A program made the translations under genes and the position numbers. Below the pieces are notes generated by a model, which did no database searches, was not told where the DNA came from, and was given only the letters and a program-made list of their open reading frames with translations. A stretch of DNA of 34,155 bases from Sedimenticola sp. (lineage in GTDB: Bacteria; Pseudomonadota; Gammaproteobacteria; Chromatiales; Chromatiaceae): positions 1 to 34,155 of the forward strand of contig JALVTT010000043.1 of the NCBI GenBank assembly GCA_027024025.1. The letters run 5' to 3'. This document shows positions 15,911 to 24,274 of this stretch, piece after piece. The number at the start of each line of letters is the position of its first letter. The stretch's first letter is position 1.

Positions 15911-16905
15911 AAAAAATACTCGTCACCGGCGCGGACGGCTTCATCGGCTCGCATCTCACCGAGGCGCTGGTGCGGCGCGGCCACGAGGTGCGCGCCTTCG
16001 TGTACTACAACAGCTTCGGCCATCGCGGCTGGCTAGACAGCAGCCCGCCCGAGATCCAGGACGCGCTGGACTTTTTCGCCGGCGACATCCGCGACCCGCA
16101 TGGCGTGCGCACCGCCATGCAGGGCTGCGACACCGTGCTGCACCTGGCCGCGCTGATCGGCATCCCCTATTCCTATCACTCGCCCGACGCCTATGTGGAC
16201 ACCAATGTGCGCGGCACCCTCAACGTGGTGCAGGCCGCGCGCGATCTGGACGTGGAAAAGGTGGTGCATACCTCCACCAGCGAGGTCTATGGCACGGCGC
16301 AATACGTGCCCATCGACGAGAAACATCCGTTGCAGGGCCAGTCGCCCTACTCGGCGACCAAGATCGGGGCCGACCAGATCGCGCTGTCCTTCTACCGCGC
16401 CTTCGACACTCCGGTCACCGTGGCCCGTCCCTTCAACACCTTCGGCCCGCGCCAGTCCGCGCGCGCCGTGATCCCGACCGTGATCACCCAGATCGCCAAC
16501 GGCGAGCACGCCCTCAAGCTGGGCGCGCTGCACCCGACCCGCGACTTCAACTATGTGAAGGACACGGTCGCGGGCTTCATCGCCATGGCCGAATCGGACC
16601 GGGTGCTGGGCGAGGAGGTCAACCTGGGCAGCAACTACGAGATCAGCATCGGCGACACGGTACGGCTGATCGCCGAGGTGATGGACGCCGAGATCACCAT
16701 CGAGACCGACGCGCAGCGCCTGCGCCCGGAAAAGAGCGAGGTCGAGCGACTCTGGGCCGACAACCGCAAGGCCCTGGAACTGCTCGACTGGGCCCCCGCG
16801 TACGGCAGCCGCGAGGGCCTGCGCCGCGCCCTGCGGGAGACCGTGGCCTGGTTCACCGAGCCCGCCAACCTCGGGCGTTACCGGCACGGCGTCTACAACA
16901 TCTGA
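15907..16905 (+). CDS. legB: NAD-dependent 4,6-dehydratase LegB
   Basis: LegB converts GDP-GlcNAc to the 4-keto-6-deoxy sugar, the first committed step of legionaminic acid synthesis. The product has 332 residues with the extended SDR signatures: nucleotide-binding TGADGFIGSH (7-16), LHLAALIGIPYSY, the TSTSEVYGTAQ serine region, the catalytic YSATK tetrad element, and RPFNTFGPRQSARAVIPT. The start at 15907 overlaps the maf stop. GC content is high, like the chromosome and unlike the module that follows legC. Related dehydratases acting on UDP-sugars look similar; the leg assignment rests on the neighbours legC, legI, legF and ptmE. Confidence 0.92.
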   Translation: MKKILVTGADGFIGSHLTEALVRRGHEVRAFVYYNSFGHRGWLDSSPPEIQDALDFFAGDIRDPHGVRTAMQGCDTVLHLAALIGIPYSYHSPDAYVDTNVRGTLNVVQAARDLDVEKVVHTSTSEVYGTAQYVPIDEKHPLQGQSPYSATKIGADQIALSFYRAFDTPVTVARPFNTFGPRQSARAVIPTVITQIANGEHALKLGALHPTRDFNYVKDTVAGFIAMAESDRVLGEEVNLGSNYEISIGDTVRLIAEVMDAEITIETDAQRLRPEKSEVERLWADNRKALELLDWAPAYGSREGLRRALRETVAWFTEPANLGRYRHGVYNI

Positions 16906-16911
16906 ATCGTC

Positions 16912-18141
16912 ATGGACAGCGCAGCCGAGAGCACAGCGGACGGAATCGCGGAGCGGATCGTGGAGATGCTGGACCGGGCGCTGCCGGGCGAGCGCCCGAT
17001 CGCCCTGCACGAACCCGCCTTCCAGGGCGGCGAGTGGGACCGGGTGCGCGACTGCCTGGACTCCGGCTGGGTCTCCTCGGTCGGCGGCCATGTGGACGGC
17101 TTCGAACAGGCCCTGGCGGCCTATACCGGCATCCCGCACGCCCTGGCCACGGTCAACGGCACCGCGGCCCTGCACAGCTGCCTGGTGCTGGCCGGGGTCC
17201 AGCCCGGGGACGAGGTCCTGCTGCCGGCGCTGACCTTCGTCGGCACCGCCAATCCGGTGGCCCATCTCGGCGCCACGCCGCATTTCGTCGACACCGACCG
17301 CGCCACCCTGGGCGTGGACCCGCTGGCCCTGGACGACTACCTCTCCGACATCGCCCGGCTGCGCGGGAACACCTGCTACAACCGCCACAGCGACCGCCCT
17401 CTCCGCGCCCTGGTGGCGGTGCACGTGCTGGGGCATATCGGCGACATGGACGCGCTGCTGGCGGTGCTCGAACGCTACCGCATCGGGCTGATCGAGGACG
17501 CGGCCGAGGCCCTGGGCTCCTGGCGCGAGGGCCGTCACGCGGGCGGCTGGGCGCGCCTCGCCGCCCTGAGCTTCAACGGCAACAAGATCATCACCACCGG
17601 CGGCGGCGGGGCCATCCTGACCCGCGATCCCGATCTGGCCCGGCAGGCGCGCCATCTGACCACCACGGCCAAGCGCCCCCATCCCTGGGCCTTCGAACAC
17701 GACCAGGTCGGCTACAACCACCGCATGCCCAATCTCAACGCCGCCCTGGGCGAGGCCCAGCTGGAAGGCATCGAGACCCTGCTGCGGGCCAAGCGCGCGC
17801 TGGCCGAACGCTACCAGGCCCTGTTCGACGGGCAGGCCGGTGTCGAACTGTTCCGCGAGCCCGCGGGCTGCCGCAGCAACCACTGGCTCAACCTGCTGCT
17901 GCTCGACGATCCGGCGCAACGCGATCCGCTGCTGCGGCGCGCGCACGAGCAGGGCCTGCAGCTGCGTCCCTTCTGGACCCCGCTGAACCGCCTGCCCATG
18001 TATCGCGACTGCCCGGCCATGCCGCTGCCGGCGACATCCACACTATTCGAGCGCGGGGTCTGCCTACCAAGCTCCGCCACACTTGAACTGCAACAGGACT
18101 TGGCACATGAAAAATATCCTGATCATTGCCCCTCATCCTGA
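16912..18141 (+). CDS. legC: LegC-family PLP aminotransferase
   Basis: LegC transfers an amino group to C4 of the keto-sugar made by LegB. The product has 409 residues and belongs to the DegT/DnrJ/EryC1/StrS fold. It shows SGWVSSVGGHVDGFEQALAAYTG, VNGTAALHSCLVLAGV, LIEDAAEALGS and the PLP lysine in SFNGNKIITTGGGGA (K225). It lies six bases after legB. The C-terminus is odd: after LPSSATL the final 18 residues use lower-GC DNA and overlap the next gene by 35 bases, suggesting that the native 3' end was replaced when the downstream module was inserted. The catalytic core is intact. Confidence 0.92.
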   Translation: MDSAAESTADGIAERIVEMLDRALPGERPIALHEPAFQGGEWDRVRDCLDSGWVSSVGGHVDGFEQALAAYTGIPHALATVNGTAALHSCLVLAGVQPGDEVLLPALTFVGTANPVAHLGATPHFVDTDRATLGVDPLALDDYLSDIARLRGNTCYNRHSDRPLRALVAVHVLGHIGDMDALLAVLERYRIGLIEDAAEALGSWREGRHAGGWARLAALSFNGNKIITTGGGGAILTRDPDLARQARHLTTTAKRPHPWAFEHDQVGYNHRMPNLNAALGEAQLEGIETLLRAKRALAERYQALFDGQAGVELFREPAGCRSNHWLNLLLLDDPAQRDPLLRRAHEQGLQLRPFWTPLNRLPMYRDCPAMPLPATSTLFERGVCLPSSATLELQQDLAHEKYPDHCPSS

Positions 18142-18775
18142 CGACGAACTACTGGGCTGTGGTGGAACCTTACTGCGCCATCTTGCGGCGGGCAATCAGG
18201 TACATTGGCTGATTGTCAGCAAGATGCACTCTCGAGCTGGCTACAGCCGGGAACAAATCAAAGCCCAAGAACGCCTTATCCAGCGAGTAAGCAATGCCAT
18301 CGGCTTCAGTTCCGTACGGCAGCTAAACTTTCCAACAACCCAGCTCGACACAGTGCCCTTGTCAGAGATTGCCTCATCCATAGGCCAGATGACACGCGAC
18401 AGCCAAGCCGACACCCTTTATCTGCCCAGCCCTAATGATATCCATACCGACCATTCGGTGGTATTCAACGCCGCCAAAGGATGCGCCAAATGGTTTCGTT
18501 ATCCAGAAGTACAGCGGGTCTATGCCTATGAAACGTTGTCGGAAACAGATTTTTCACTGAGCACTGATGGACCTGCCATTCGCATCAACCACTATGTGGA
18601 TATCAGCGAACAATTGCCGCGCAAGCTAGAACTGCTGGATCTCTATCGGGCTGAATGCGACGAATTTCCTTTCCCTCGCAGCGAAAAGGCCGTTGAGGCC
18701 CTAGCCCGACTCCGCGGCGCAGCCTGCGGCTGCAGGGCCGCCGAGGCCTTCCAACTATTAAAGGAAGTCGTATAG
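18107..18775 (+). CDS. PIG-L family N-deacetylase
   Basis: PIG-L (LmbE-like) enzymes are zinc-dependent deacetylases of N-acetylated sugars. The product has 222 residues and starts MKNILIIAPHPDDELLGCGG, containing the AHPDDE-type zinc and catalytic motif (here PHPDDE). A second metal ligand motif SPNDIHTDHSVVF appears near residue 113. I chose the ATG at 18107; an in-frame start at 18083 adds eight residues without a better ribosome site. GC content drops to about half here. It overlaps the legC end and is convergent with the NeuC-like gene six bases away. The substrate is unknown; deacetylation of an acetamido group on the nonulosonate or a precursor is the simplest idea from context. Confidence 0.88.
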   Translation: MKNILIIAPHPDDELLGCGGTLLRHLAAGNQVHWLIVSKMHSRAGYSREQIKAQERLIQRVSNAIGFSSVRQLNFPTTQLDTVPLSEIASSIGQMTRDSQADTLYLPSPNDIHTDHSVVFNAAKGCAKWFRYPEVQRVYAYETLSETDFSLSTDGPAIRINHYVDISEQLPRKLELLDLYRAECDEFPFPRSEKAVEALARLRGAACGCRAAEAFQLLKEVV

Positions 18776-18781
18776 CGGTCT

Positions 18782-19972
18782 TCAATAGGTCAGTTTCTTG
18801 GCCAACAGACGAGGCTTGGGAGGCAGGTTCTTCAGGATCTGCAAGGACCGCTGCGCCATGTATCCATCACCATATAGGGACTTGCCGATCTGCAGACCGT
18901 CACGATAGGCCGGTTCAAGGGCACGCCGCAAAGCAGCCATGACAGGGGCAGGCGCGGCATCCACGAACTGAACATTAGGGCCAGCCAGACGGCCCCGCTG
19001 ACGCTCTCCAACATTGATGACCGGAAGGCCAAGGTATTCCGCCTCATGTAGGCCCAATGATGAATTACCTAACAAACAGGCCGCATATTTCAACAATCCA
19101 GCAAAGACATCCCGCTCAAGATTCCGGTACACATGAATCCCGGGCCTATCTTGATATTCCCGGATCGCATCGACCACCCCTTGCGATCCTGGATCACTGT
19201 TGGGCGCACCCACGAAAACCGGCAACCCAAGCTGCTGACATTGATCAAGAATCACCCTTACCTCATCCCCACTCTGACGTGGTTTACATCCAAGTGGATG
19301 ATGAATCAACACGAAATAAGGCCCCTTTACATCATCACCCAATAGGTCTGCTAATGCACCCCTCGATAAGCCAGGCCTAATCCGAAGGCGATCAACCCCT
19401 CCGCTGCCCACGGTAAAGACTCGCCAAGACTCCTCGCCAAGCTTAAGAACTCGCTCACTATGGGCTTCAGCCATGGTCAAATGCACATGACTCAGCTTGG
19501 TGGTGGCATGCCTCACCTCTTCATCAACATTACCGCCGACAGGATGTGTATGATCGCCACCAGCCAAATGGACCACCGGCACCCCGACATATGTACCGGC
19601 AAGCGCGCCAATGACCGATTCCTCGCGGTCACCAAGCACGATCAAGAGATCAGGATCCTCTCGTTCCAAAACCGATGGCAAAGACGTGAGCAAGATTCCC
19701 GCCGACCGCGCCTTGCTTTGTGGAGTATCTGAAAAAAGGAGGTTTTCAATCCGCTCGACAATACGAAAACCATCTTTCTCAATAGCACGGACCGAATAAT
19801 CATGTAGGGGCGACAGATGCGCCCCGCAGACGATCACGCCAAGATCGAAGTCGTCATCTTGCTCCAGCGCCTTCATCAAGGGAAACAGCAAATCATATTC
19901 AGAACGTATGCCAGTCAGCACCAAAGTCTTAATACAGCCGCCACATGCATTCAACAGGACATCATTTTTCAT
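18782..19972 (-). CDS. legG: Hydrolysing UDP/GDP-GlcNAc 2-epimerase (NeuC/LegG family)
   Basis: This family removes the nucleotide and inverts C2 to give the free hexose consumed by LegI. The product has 396 residues. Family signatures include LVLTGIRSEYDLLFPLMKAL, VLGDREESVIGALAGTYVGVPVVHLAGGD, GNVDEEVRHATTKLSHVHL and GNSSLGLHEAEYLGLPVINVGERQ. The first 14 residues (KNDVLLNACGGCI) look like an extension relative to typical family starts. It is on the opposite strand to legB, legC, legF and legI, in DNA near 50% GC. It overlaps the upstream methyltransferase by 11 bases. The reaction choice (legionaminic versus sialic precursor) follows from the presence of legB, legC and ptmE. Confidence 0.9.
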   Translation of the reverse strand: MKNDVLLNACGGCIKTLVLTGIRSEYDLLFPLMKALEQDDDFDLGVIVCGAHLSPLHDYSVRAIEKDGFRIVERIENLLFSDTPQSKARSAGILLTSLPSVLEREDPDLLIVLGDREESVIGALAGTYVGVPVVHLAGGDHTHPVGGNVDEEVRHATTKLSHVHLTMAEAHSERVLKLGEESWRVFTVGSGGVDRLRIRPGLSRGALADLLGDDVKGPYFVLIHHPLGCKPRQSGDEVRVILDQCQQLGLPVFVGAPNSDPGSQGVVDAIREYQDRPGIHVYRNLERDVFAGLLKYAACLLGNSSLGLHEAEYLGLPVINVGERQRGRLAGPNVQFVDAAPAPVMAALRRALEPAYRDGLQIGKSLYGDGYMAQRSLQILKNLPPKPRLLAKKLTY

Positions 19973-20609
19973 AGTGAACTATCCAGTGACGCGAACAAAT
20001 CCCCAAAAACTCATGTGAAAACGACCCAATCTCACATTCTGAACAATCGAAGTAACTGGATAATTCCCGTTCCTCCAACACCCTCAACACAGCCCCTTCC
20101 TGGCCTTGGCAACCGATTCGAAAAACACCCTGTCCCAATACCTCCGCGCCATCTTGTCTGCTGTCTCCAGGCGCGGTAATCGCAGCAATAAACAGCCCAC
20201 CAGGGCGCAATACTCGATGCAACTCCGCCAACGCCTTTCTGAAGCCTGCGTCATCGTTGTAACAAAGCACTTGCCATGCTGTGATCGCGTCAAAGCTCGC
20301 ATCTTTGAACGGCAGCTTCCCATCCATGCATATATGTAAATCCGCATCCAAGCCGGCACTGTAGAGGCGTTCCGAGGTCACTGCCAGTGCGCTATGACTG
20401 ACCTCCACCCCTGTCATACTGAATCCTCTACGGCAAAGATGCATCAAATTCTCTCCACTTCCGAAGCCGTAATCCAAAACTCTTGGATGACGCCGCACAT
20501 CCAACAATCGATACGTTACTCTCACAAACATATCTGAGGGATAATCCAGACGATGTCCTCGACTATAGAGCGATTCCCATACCTCATGATTCACGGTTGC
20601 TTCGAACAT
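19962..20609 (-). CDS. Class I SAM-dependent methyltransferase
   Basis: The 215-residue product has the Rossmann methyltransferase core: motif I VLDYGFGSGENLMHLCRRG, an acidic residue at the end of strand 2 (TGVEVS), LPFKDASFDAITAWQVLCYN and LHRVLRPGGLFIAAIT. I chose ATG 20609, which is preceded by GGAGGGGG; an in-frame upstream start at 20651 lies deeper in the WbqC-like gene. It overlaps WbqC-like by 26 bases and the NeuC-like gene by 11 bases, so the four minus-strand genes form a tightly coupled operon. The target is unknown. O- or N-methylation of the flagellar sugar is a reasonable inference, since methylated nonulosonates are known from flagellins. Confidence 0.85.
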   Translation of the reverse strand: MFEATVNHEVWESLYSRGHRLDYPSDMFVRVTYRLLDVRRHPRVLDYGFGSGENLMHLCRRGFSMTGVEVSHSALAVTSERLYSAGLDADLHICMDGKLPFKDASFDAITAWQVLCYNDDAGFRKALAELHRVLRPGGLFIAAITAPGDSRQDGAEVLGQGVFRIGCQGQEGAVLRVLEERELSSYFDCSECEIGSFSHEFLGICSRHWIVHYEK

Positions 20610-21285
20610 TGCCCCCTCCAAGATAAGCGATTGCCTGTTCAGGCCCTGCATGCATTAACATGTCGATCATCGACAAGCCAGGAATGAAATCATCGTAAGG
20701 CTGCTCATAGACTGGCGGCTGCGACGCCATATACTCGATCCGTATTCCGGCCTGTTCAAAGCTTTCCGGTTCCAGATACGCACTGGCCCCACGCCCGCTG
20801 AGATAGATATCCGCGCCGAGATGCCGGCAGATATTGAGTACACGCTCTGACTTTTGCCCAAGCACACCCAGCGTCGATAGCCGTACTATTGGGGTCGAGA
20901 TCTCCAGCGCCTGAAAAAAAAATTTGAGGAATCGCTCATTGGCTTGACCTAGAGTGCCATATCCGTCCTGGTATAAAGCAGCCAAACCATCCGCGTATTT
21001 AGACCAATATTTAGATCTCCCATAAGCAGCTTGGATTGATTTCCAGTGTTTTACACGCCAGCGCGTGCCCGCGCAGACCTTCTCACTGATAGAATCCGCG
21101 AGTGAACCGCTTACTGGGATAGTCAACCAAAACGCACCCTGACGGTTACGTATTCGGTTACGGTTTTGTACACCATTTTTCTGGTACTGAACATCGTCCA
21201 TCAGGACGAAACAATCGGCCTGCGCAATCTTTCGGAAATACGGAGGCCACGGCAAATATTGACTCTGATGGATGGCCACCTTCAT
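20584..21285 (-). CDS. WbqC-family protein
   Basis: WbqC-like proteins occur in surface polysaccharide and flagellar sugar clusters and have no settled reaction. The 233-residue product starts MKVAIHQSQYLPWPPYFRKI and contains FVLMDDVQYQKNGVQNRNRI and WLTIPVS. A C-terminal block includes LGADIYLSGRGASAYLEPE, FEQAGIRIEY and LSMIDMLMHAGPE. All are hallmarks of the family. No signal or membrane segment is visible. It overlaps the aminotransferase upstream by four bases and the methyltransferase downstream by 26 bases. Coupling to an aminotransferase suggests that it acts on the amino group introduced by that enzyme, but this is inference. Confidence 0.9.
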   Translation of the reverse strand: MKVAIHQSQYLPWPPYFRKIAQADCFVLMDDVQYQKNGVQNRNRIRNRQGAFWLTIPVSGSLADSISEKVCAGTRWRVKHWKSIQAAYGRSKYWSKYADGLAALYQDGYGTLGQANERFLKFFFQALEISTPIVRLSTLGVLGQKSERVLNICRHLGADIYLSGRGASAYLEPESFEQAGIRIEYMASQPPVYEQPYDDFIPGLSMIDMLMHAGPEQAIAYLGGGNVRSNRES

Positions 21286-22334
21286 GCACTCACCTCCTGA
21301 TAACAGCTGAACACACGCTGCAATTGCCGCTCGTCCAGGCCCTCATGCAAAGGCAGAGACAGCAGCTGATGCCGCCATCGCTCGGCATTTGGGTATTCGC
21401 CCGGAATGTTGAACACCTCGTGCAGTAGGCTCGACCCCAATGGCCAGGCCATCACCCCTCTTTCTCGCATGGCACTAGCAAACGCACGCGAATCGCGTCC
21501 GGGTTCTAGTATCAACTGATATCGAAAAGGTACTACCGGATGCATTCTATCGGGCTCACCCAATAGCTGATCATACCGCTCCATCCATTTATGCCGCAGT
21601 CTCAGGGTTTGCGGATACCGCCTCAGTTGTTCATTGAGCATTGCGCATTGAAAATCGGAAACCGGCGCATGCAGCCGGAATGGCAACCCCTCGATACACT
21701 GTACCGCCTCATCCGCTTCCAACAAGTGCTGCATCCGCGCATGTAAAACGGGATCGTCGGTTACCACGGCACCAGCGTAACCGATTGTCTGGAGTTTGGT
21801 TGGGGAGAATGAAAATACCGAGAGTTGAGCTGCACTATCACATAATGGGCGCTGCGCCTGGGCACAATCCTCGATCACCCGATATCCTGAGTCGATCAAT
21901 GGCGCTAGATCCCTGACCAAGCCGAACATATGCGGCACAATTACATGACGTATCCGATCTGGAGATGGCAAATCGGCAGCTAGCAAGGGTATGTCCGCAG
22001 CCACATCCAATACCACGGGCTCAGCTCCCACGCTTTTCACTGCATGAAACACACTTGGGCAGGTTACCGTGGGCACAATCACCGGGACTCCCGCTTGGAC
22101 CCCCGAGGCCAGCAATGCACACTGCAGCGCCTGAAAGCCACTGCCCACCAAGTGAGCGTACATACGTCCCGAGAAGTCGGCCAAGGCCGCCTCTGCCGCC
22201 AGTTTGTATTCGCCATGCGACAGACAATTCTGGCGCAATGCCAAGACCGCAGCGCCGATTACCGATTCGTCAAGCACCGGGTAGCCATGAGGCACATCAG
22301 GTTCGTTCGTTTCCTTTTCTAATCGCGCCTTCAA
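21282..22334 (-). CDS. DegT/DnrJ/EryC1/StrS sugar aminotransferase
   Basis: PLP-dependent aminotransferase of nucleotide sugars, 350 residues. It shows LRQNCLSHGEYKLAAEAALADFSG, VGSGFQALQCALLASGVQAG, VIEDCAQAQ and the PLP lysine in SFSPTKLQTIGYAG (K180). It is distinct in sequence from LegC and belongs to a different subgroup. The annotated start is TTG at 22334, with no strong ribosome site. An in-frame GTG at 22295 is an alternative that keeps the conserved HGYPVLDE start. A short upstream frame ends in TGA overlapping the TTG. It is the first gene of the inverted four-gene operon. Its substrate is unknown and must differ from the LegC step or act in a parallel sugar branch. Confidence 0.88.
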   Translation of the reverse strand: MKARLEKETNEPDVPHGYPVLDESVIGAAVLALRQNCLSHGEYKLAAEAALADFSGRMYAHLVGSGFQALQCALLASGVQAGVPVIVPTVTCPSVFHAVKSVGAEPVVLDVAADIPLLAADLPSPDRIRHVIVPHMFGLVRDLAPLIDSGYRVIEDCAQAQRPLCDSAAQLSVFSFSPTKLQTIGYAGAVVTDDPVLHARMQHLLEADEAVQCIEGLPFRLHAPVSDFQCAMLNEQLRRYPQTLRLRHKWMERYDQLLGEPDRMHPVVPFRYQLILEPGRDSRAFASAMRERGVMAWPLGSSLLHEVFNIPGEYPNAERWRHQLLSLPLHEGLDERQLQRVFSCYQEVSA

Positions 22335-22584
22335 TGCGACACCACTGGATCGTTCATGAGTTGAGAAATTGACATCACTGGATAAGAAGCAGATTCCATG
22401 CCACCCGCATCTCTGTATCTCCCCAACACGCGACTATTCAGTCAATGACTCGTAACCCTTTGTATTGACGGCAAGACGAACACCTTGGATAGCCGACACA
22501 TCATTCACTATAGCGTGATGGGAATTAATGGCCCATTCCTTGCTTATCAGTAGACAGACCCGATAACCATGAACAAAGACCGTC

Positions 22585-23559
22585 ATGAATACCGTTTTAC
22601 CATCCGTACCTCTGATCCATATCGGTCTACCCAAAACCGCCACTACTTTCTTGCAGACCCTATGGCTCAATGATCCCGGGATCTGTCTGTTGAAGAACGG
22701 CCTGCTACCCCTGATCCACGCGGCGCGCCAGGACGGGTTGAAGGACACGCCGGTTCCACGGACCCGGCACCCATCCGCGTTCGAATTCGATACGCCACCA
22801 CAAGCCGGGCAAAAACTGCTGGCCAGCAATGAGGCGCTCTCGACCGCCTACATCAACCGGCGGGCCAGCGCCTCGCAGATCCAGCGCTTTCAGCAGCACG
22901 CGGCCGTGGCCATGAAGGCCCTGATCCCGAAATCCAAGGTTTTGATCGTGGTAAGAGAGCCCGCCGCATGGATCCTGTCGATCTACAACCAAGCCGTGAA
23001 GGAAGGGGGCAGCGACACATTTCGGCAGTTCCTCAATCGCGAACGCGACTATGTTCTGCAATCGCTCAATATGCGCGACCTGTTTGTCACCTGGCGGCAG
23101 CATTACGGGAACGGCAACATCCTAATCCTGCCCCTGGAACTGTTGCGCGACCGTCTCGACACCTTCCATGCGGAACTGAGCCGCTTCAGCGGCATACCCA
23201 GATCACCAGAGATCACGCCCGAACAGACCATCAACCCGTCTCTCAAGCACGGCCATCTGGATGTGATGCGCCAATTCAACAAATGGGTCGAATTGTTCCG
23301 GCGGCACGGCCGGCAGCAGATGCAAACACCGCTGGAGCTAGAGCAGATGCTCCGGCATATCCGCTTTGCTACCCGTTACATGCTCGAATCACCGAGCCCG
23401 GATCTGGAACGCCGCCTACGCCTGTACGAACGGGGCATGCGCCTACAACGCCCGGACAAAACTGACATCCCGCGCGAGCTGCTTAAAGCCATCCGCTCCA
23501 ATAACAAAAAGCAACTGAAAAAGGACACCTTCTTTGGATACCGCGACCTCTACATCTGA
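22585..23559 (+). CDS. P-loop sulfotransferase family protein
   Basis: The 324-residue product carries the two PAPS-binding signatures of sulfotransferases: an N-terminal 5'-phosphosulfate loop HIGLPKTATTFLQ (12-24) and a 3'-phosphate binding segment VLIVVREPAAWILSIYNQ with the Arg and Ser in the expected spacing. The C-terminal region is basic and helical. It is divergent from the aminotransferase across a 250-base gap in which I find no convincing promoter, and it overlaps legF by 26 bases. The 5' end is lower in GC than the rest. Sulfation of a flagellar or surface glycan is the context-based guess; the acceptor is not known. Confidence 0.8.
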   Translation: MNTVLPSVPLIHIGLPKTATTFLQTLWLNDPGICLLKNGLLPLIHAARQDGLKDTPVPRTRHPSAFEFDTPPQAGQKLLASNEALSTAYINRRASASQIQRFQQHAAVAMKALIPKSKVLIVVREPAAWILSIYNQAVKEGGSDTFRQFLNRERDYVLQSLNMRDLFVTWRQHYGNGNILILPLELLRDRLDTFHAELSRFSGIPRSPEITPEQTINPSLKHGHLDVMRQFNKWVELFRRHGRQQMQTPLELEQMLRHIRFATRYMLESPSPDLERRLRLYERGMRLQRPDKTDIPRELLKAIRSNNKKQLKKDTFFGYRDLYI

Positions 23560-24274
23560 TACCAGGACACCGCGCATCCTGGGTCTGATTGCGGCACGCG
23601 GCGGCAGCAAACGCCTGCCGCGCAAGAATATCCGCCACCTAGGAGGCAAACCGTTGATTGTCTGGACCATCGAAGCCGCGCGCGCCAGCAGCCGCATCGA
23701 TGACCTGATCGTTTCGACAGATGATCCGGAGATCGCCGAGATCAGCCATCGCCACGGCGCCGATATCCCCTTTATGCGTCCTTCCGAGCTGGCCAGCCAT
23801 ACCGCCAGTAGTACGGCTGTCATCCTGCACGCCCTCGATACGCTGGGCGCCCGGGGACAATACTACGATTATCTGGTGGAATTGCAGCCCACCTCGCCGC
23901 TGCGCGGCGCGGCGGACATCGACGGCGCGATCAATCTGGCTCTGGAACGCAAGGCCGACGCCGTGATATCGGTCTGCAAAACCGACCATCCGCCCGAGTG
24001 GAGCAACACCCTGCCGGCCGACCGCTCCATGAAGGACTTCTTCCGGCCCGGCGTAAAAGAGACCCGATCCCAGGATCTCCCGGTCAGTTACCGTCTCAAT
24101 GGCGCCATCTATGTCTTCAACTGCCGGCGGCTTCTGGCACAACGCAATCTGGATATGGACGACAACGCCTACGCCTACATCATGCCGCGCGAACGCTCGA
24201 TCGACATCGACACCCGGCTGGATCTGCGCATCGCCGAGGCCATCCTGGCGCACGGCGGGGAGGCGCGCCCATGA
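23534..24274 (+). CDS. legF: CMP-nonulosonate cytidylyltransferase (LegF/NeuA family)
   Basis: LegF activates legionaminic acid with CTP to give the CMP-sugar used by Maf. The product has 246 residues. It shows the nucleotide-binding motif LIAARGGSKRLPRKNIRHLGGKP (about 18-40 in total), LIVSTDDPEIAEIS, LVELQPTSPLRGAADID, and a C-terminal GAIYVFNCRRLL and SIDIDTRLDLRIAEAIL. The start appears to be TTG at 23534, preceded by AAGGAC at seven bases, because no ATG or GTG occurs before the conserved core. It overlaps the sulfotransferase end and shares ATGA with legI. Distinguishing Leg from sialic or pseudaminic acid synthetase rests on the neighbouring legB, legC and ptmE. Confidence 0.9.
   Translation: MDTATSTSDTRTPRILGLIAARGGSKRLPRKNIRHLGGKPLIVWTIEAARASSRIDDLIVSTDDPEIAEISHRHGADIPFMRPSELASHTASSTAVILHALDTLGARGQYYDYLVELQPTSPLRGAADIDGAINLALERKADAVISVCKTDHPPEWSNTLPADRSMKDFFRPGVKETRSQDLPVSYRLNGAIYVFNCRRLLAQRNLDMDDNAYAYIMPRERSIDIDTRLDLRIAEAILAHGGEARP

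Noticed and set aside
16033-17946. 637-residue minus-strand frame opposite legB and legC
   Set aside because: It is antisense to two genes with intact catalytic motifs and has the Gln/Ala/Gly/Arg-rich composition typical of shadow frames.
22335-22437. Short minus-strand frame ending MNDPVVSH with TGA overlapping the degT TTG start
   Set aside because: Under 40 residues with no ribosome site that I can defend. It may be a leader peptide or chance frame and is mentioned only as context for the uncertain degT start.
22559-22566. CCCGATAA, a 7-of-8 match to a sigma-28 -10 element before the sulfotransferase
   Set aside because: The sequence 15 bases upstream is TTGC and not TAAA, and the site is too close to the start codon.
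22434-22829. Minus-strand frame of 131 residues antisense to the start of the sulfotransferase
   Set aside because: It overlaps the well-supported PAPS-binding region of the plus-strand gene and shows no family features.
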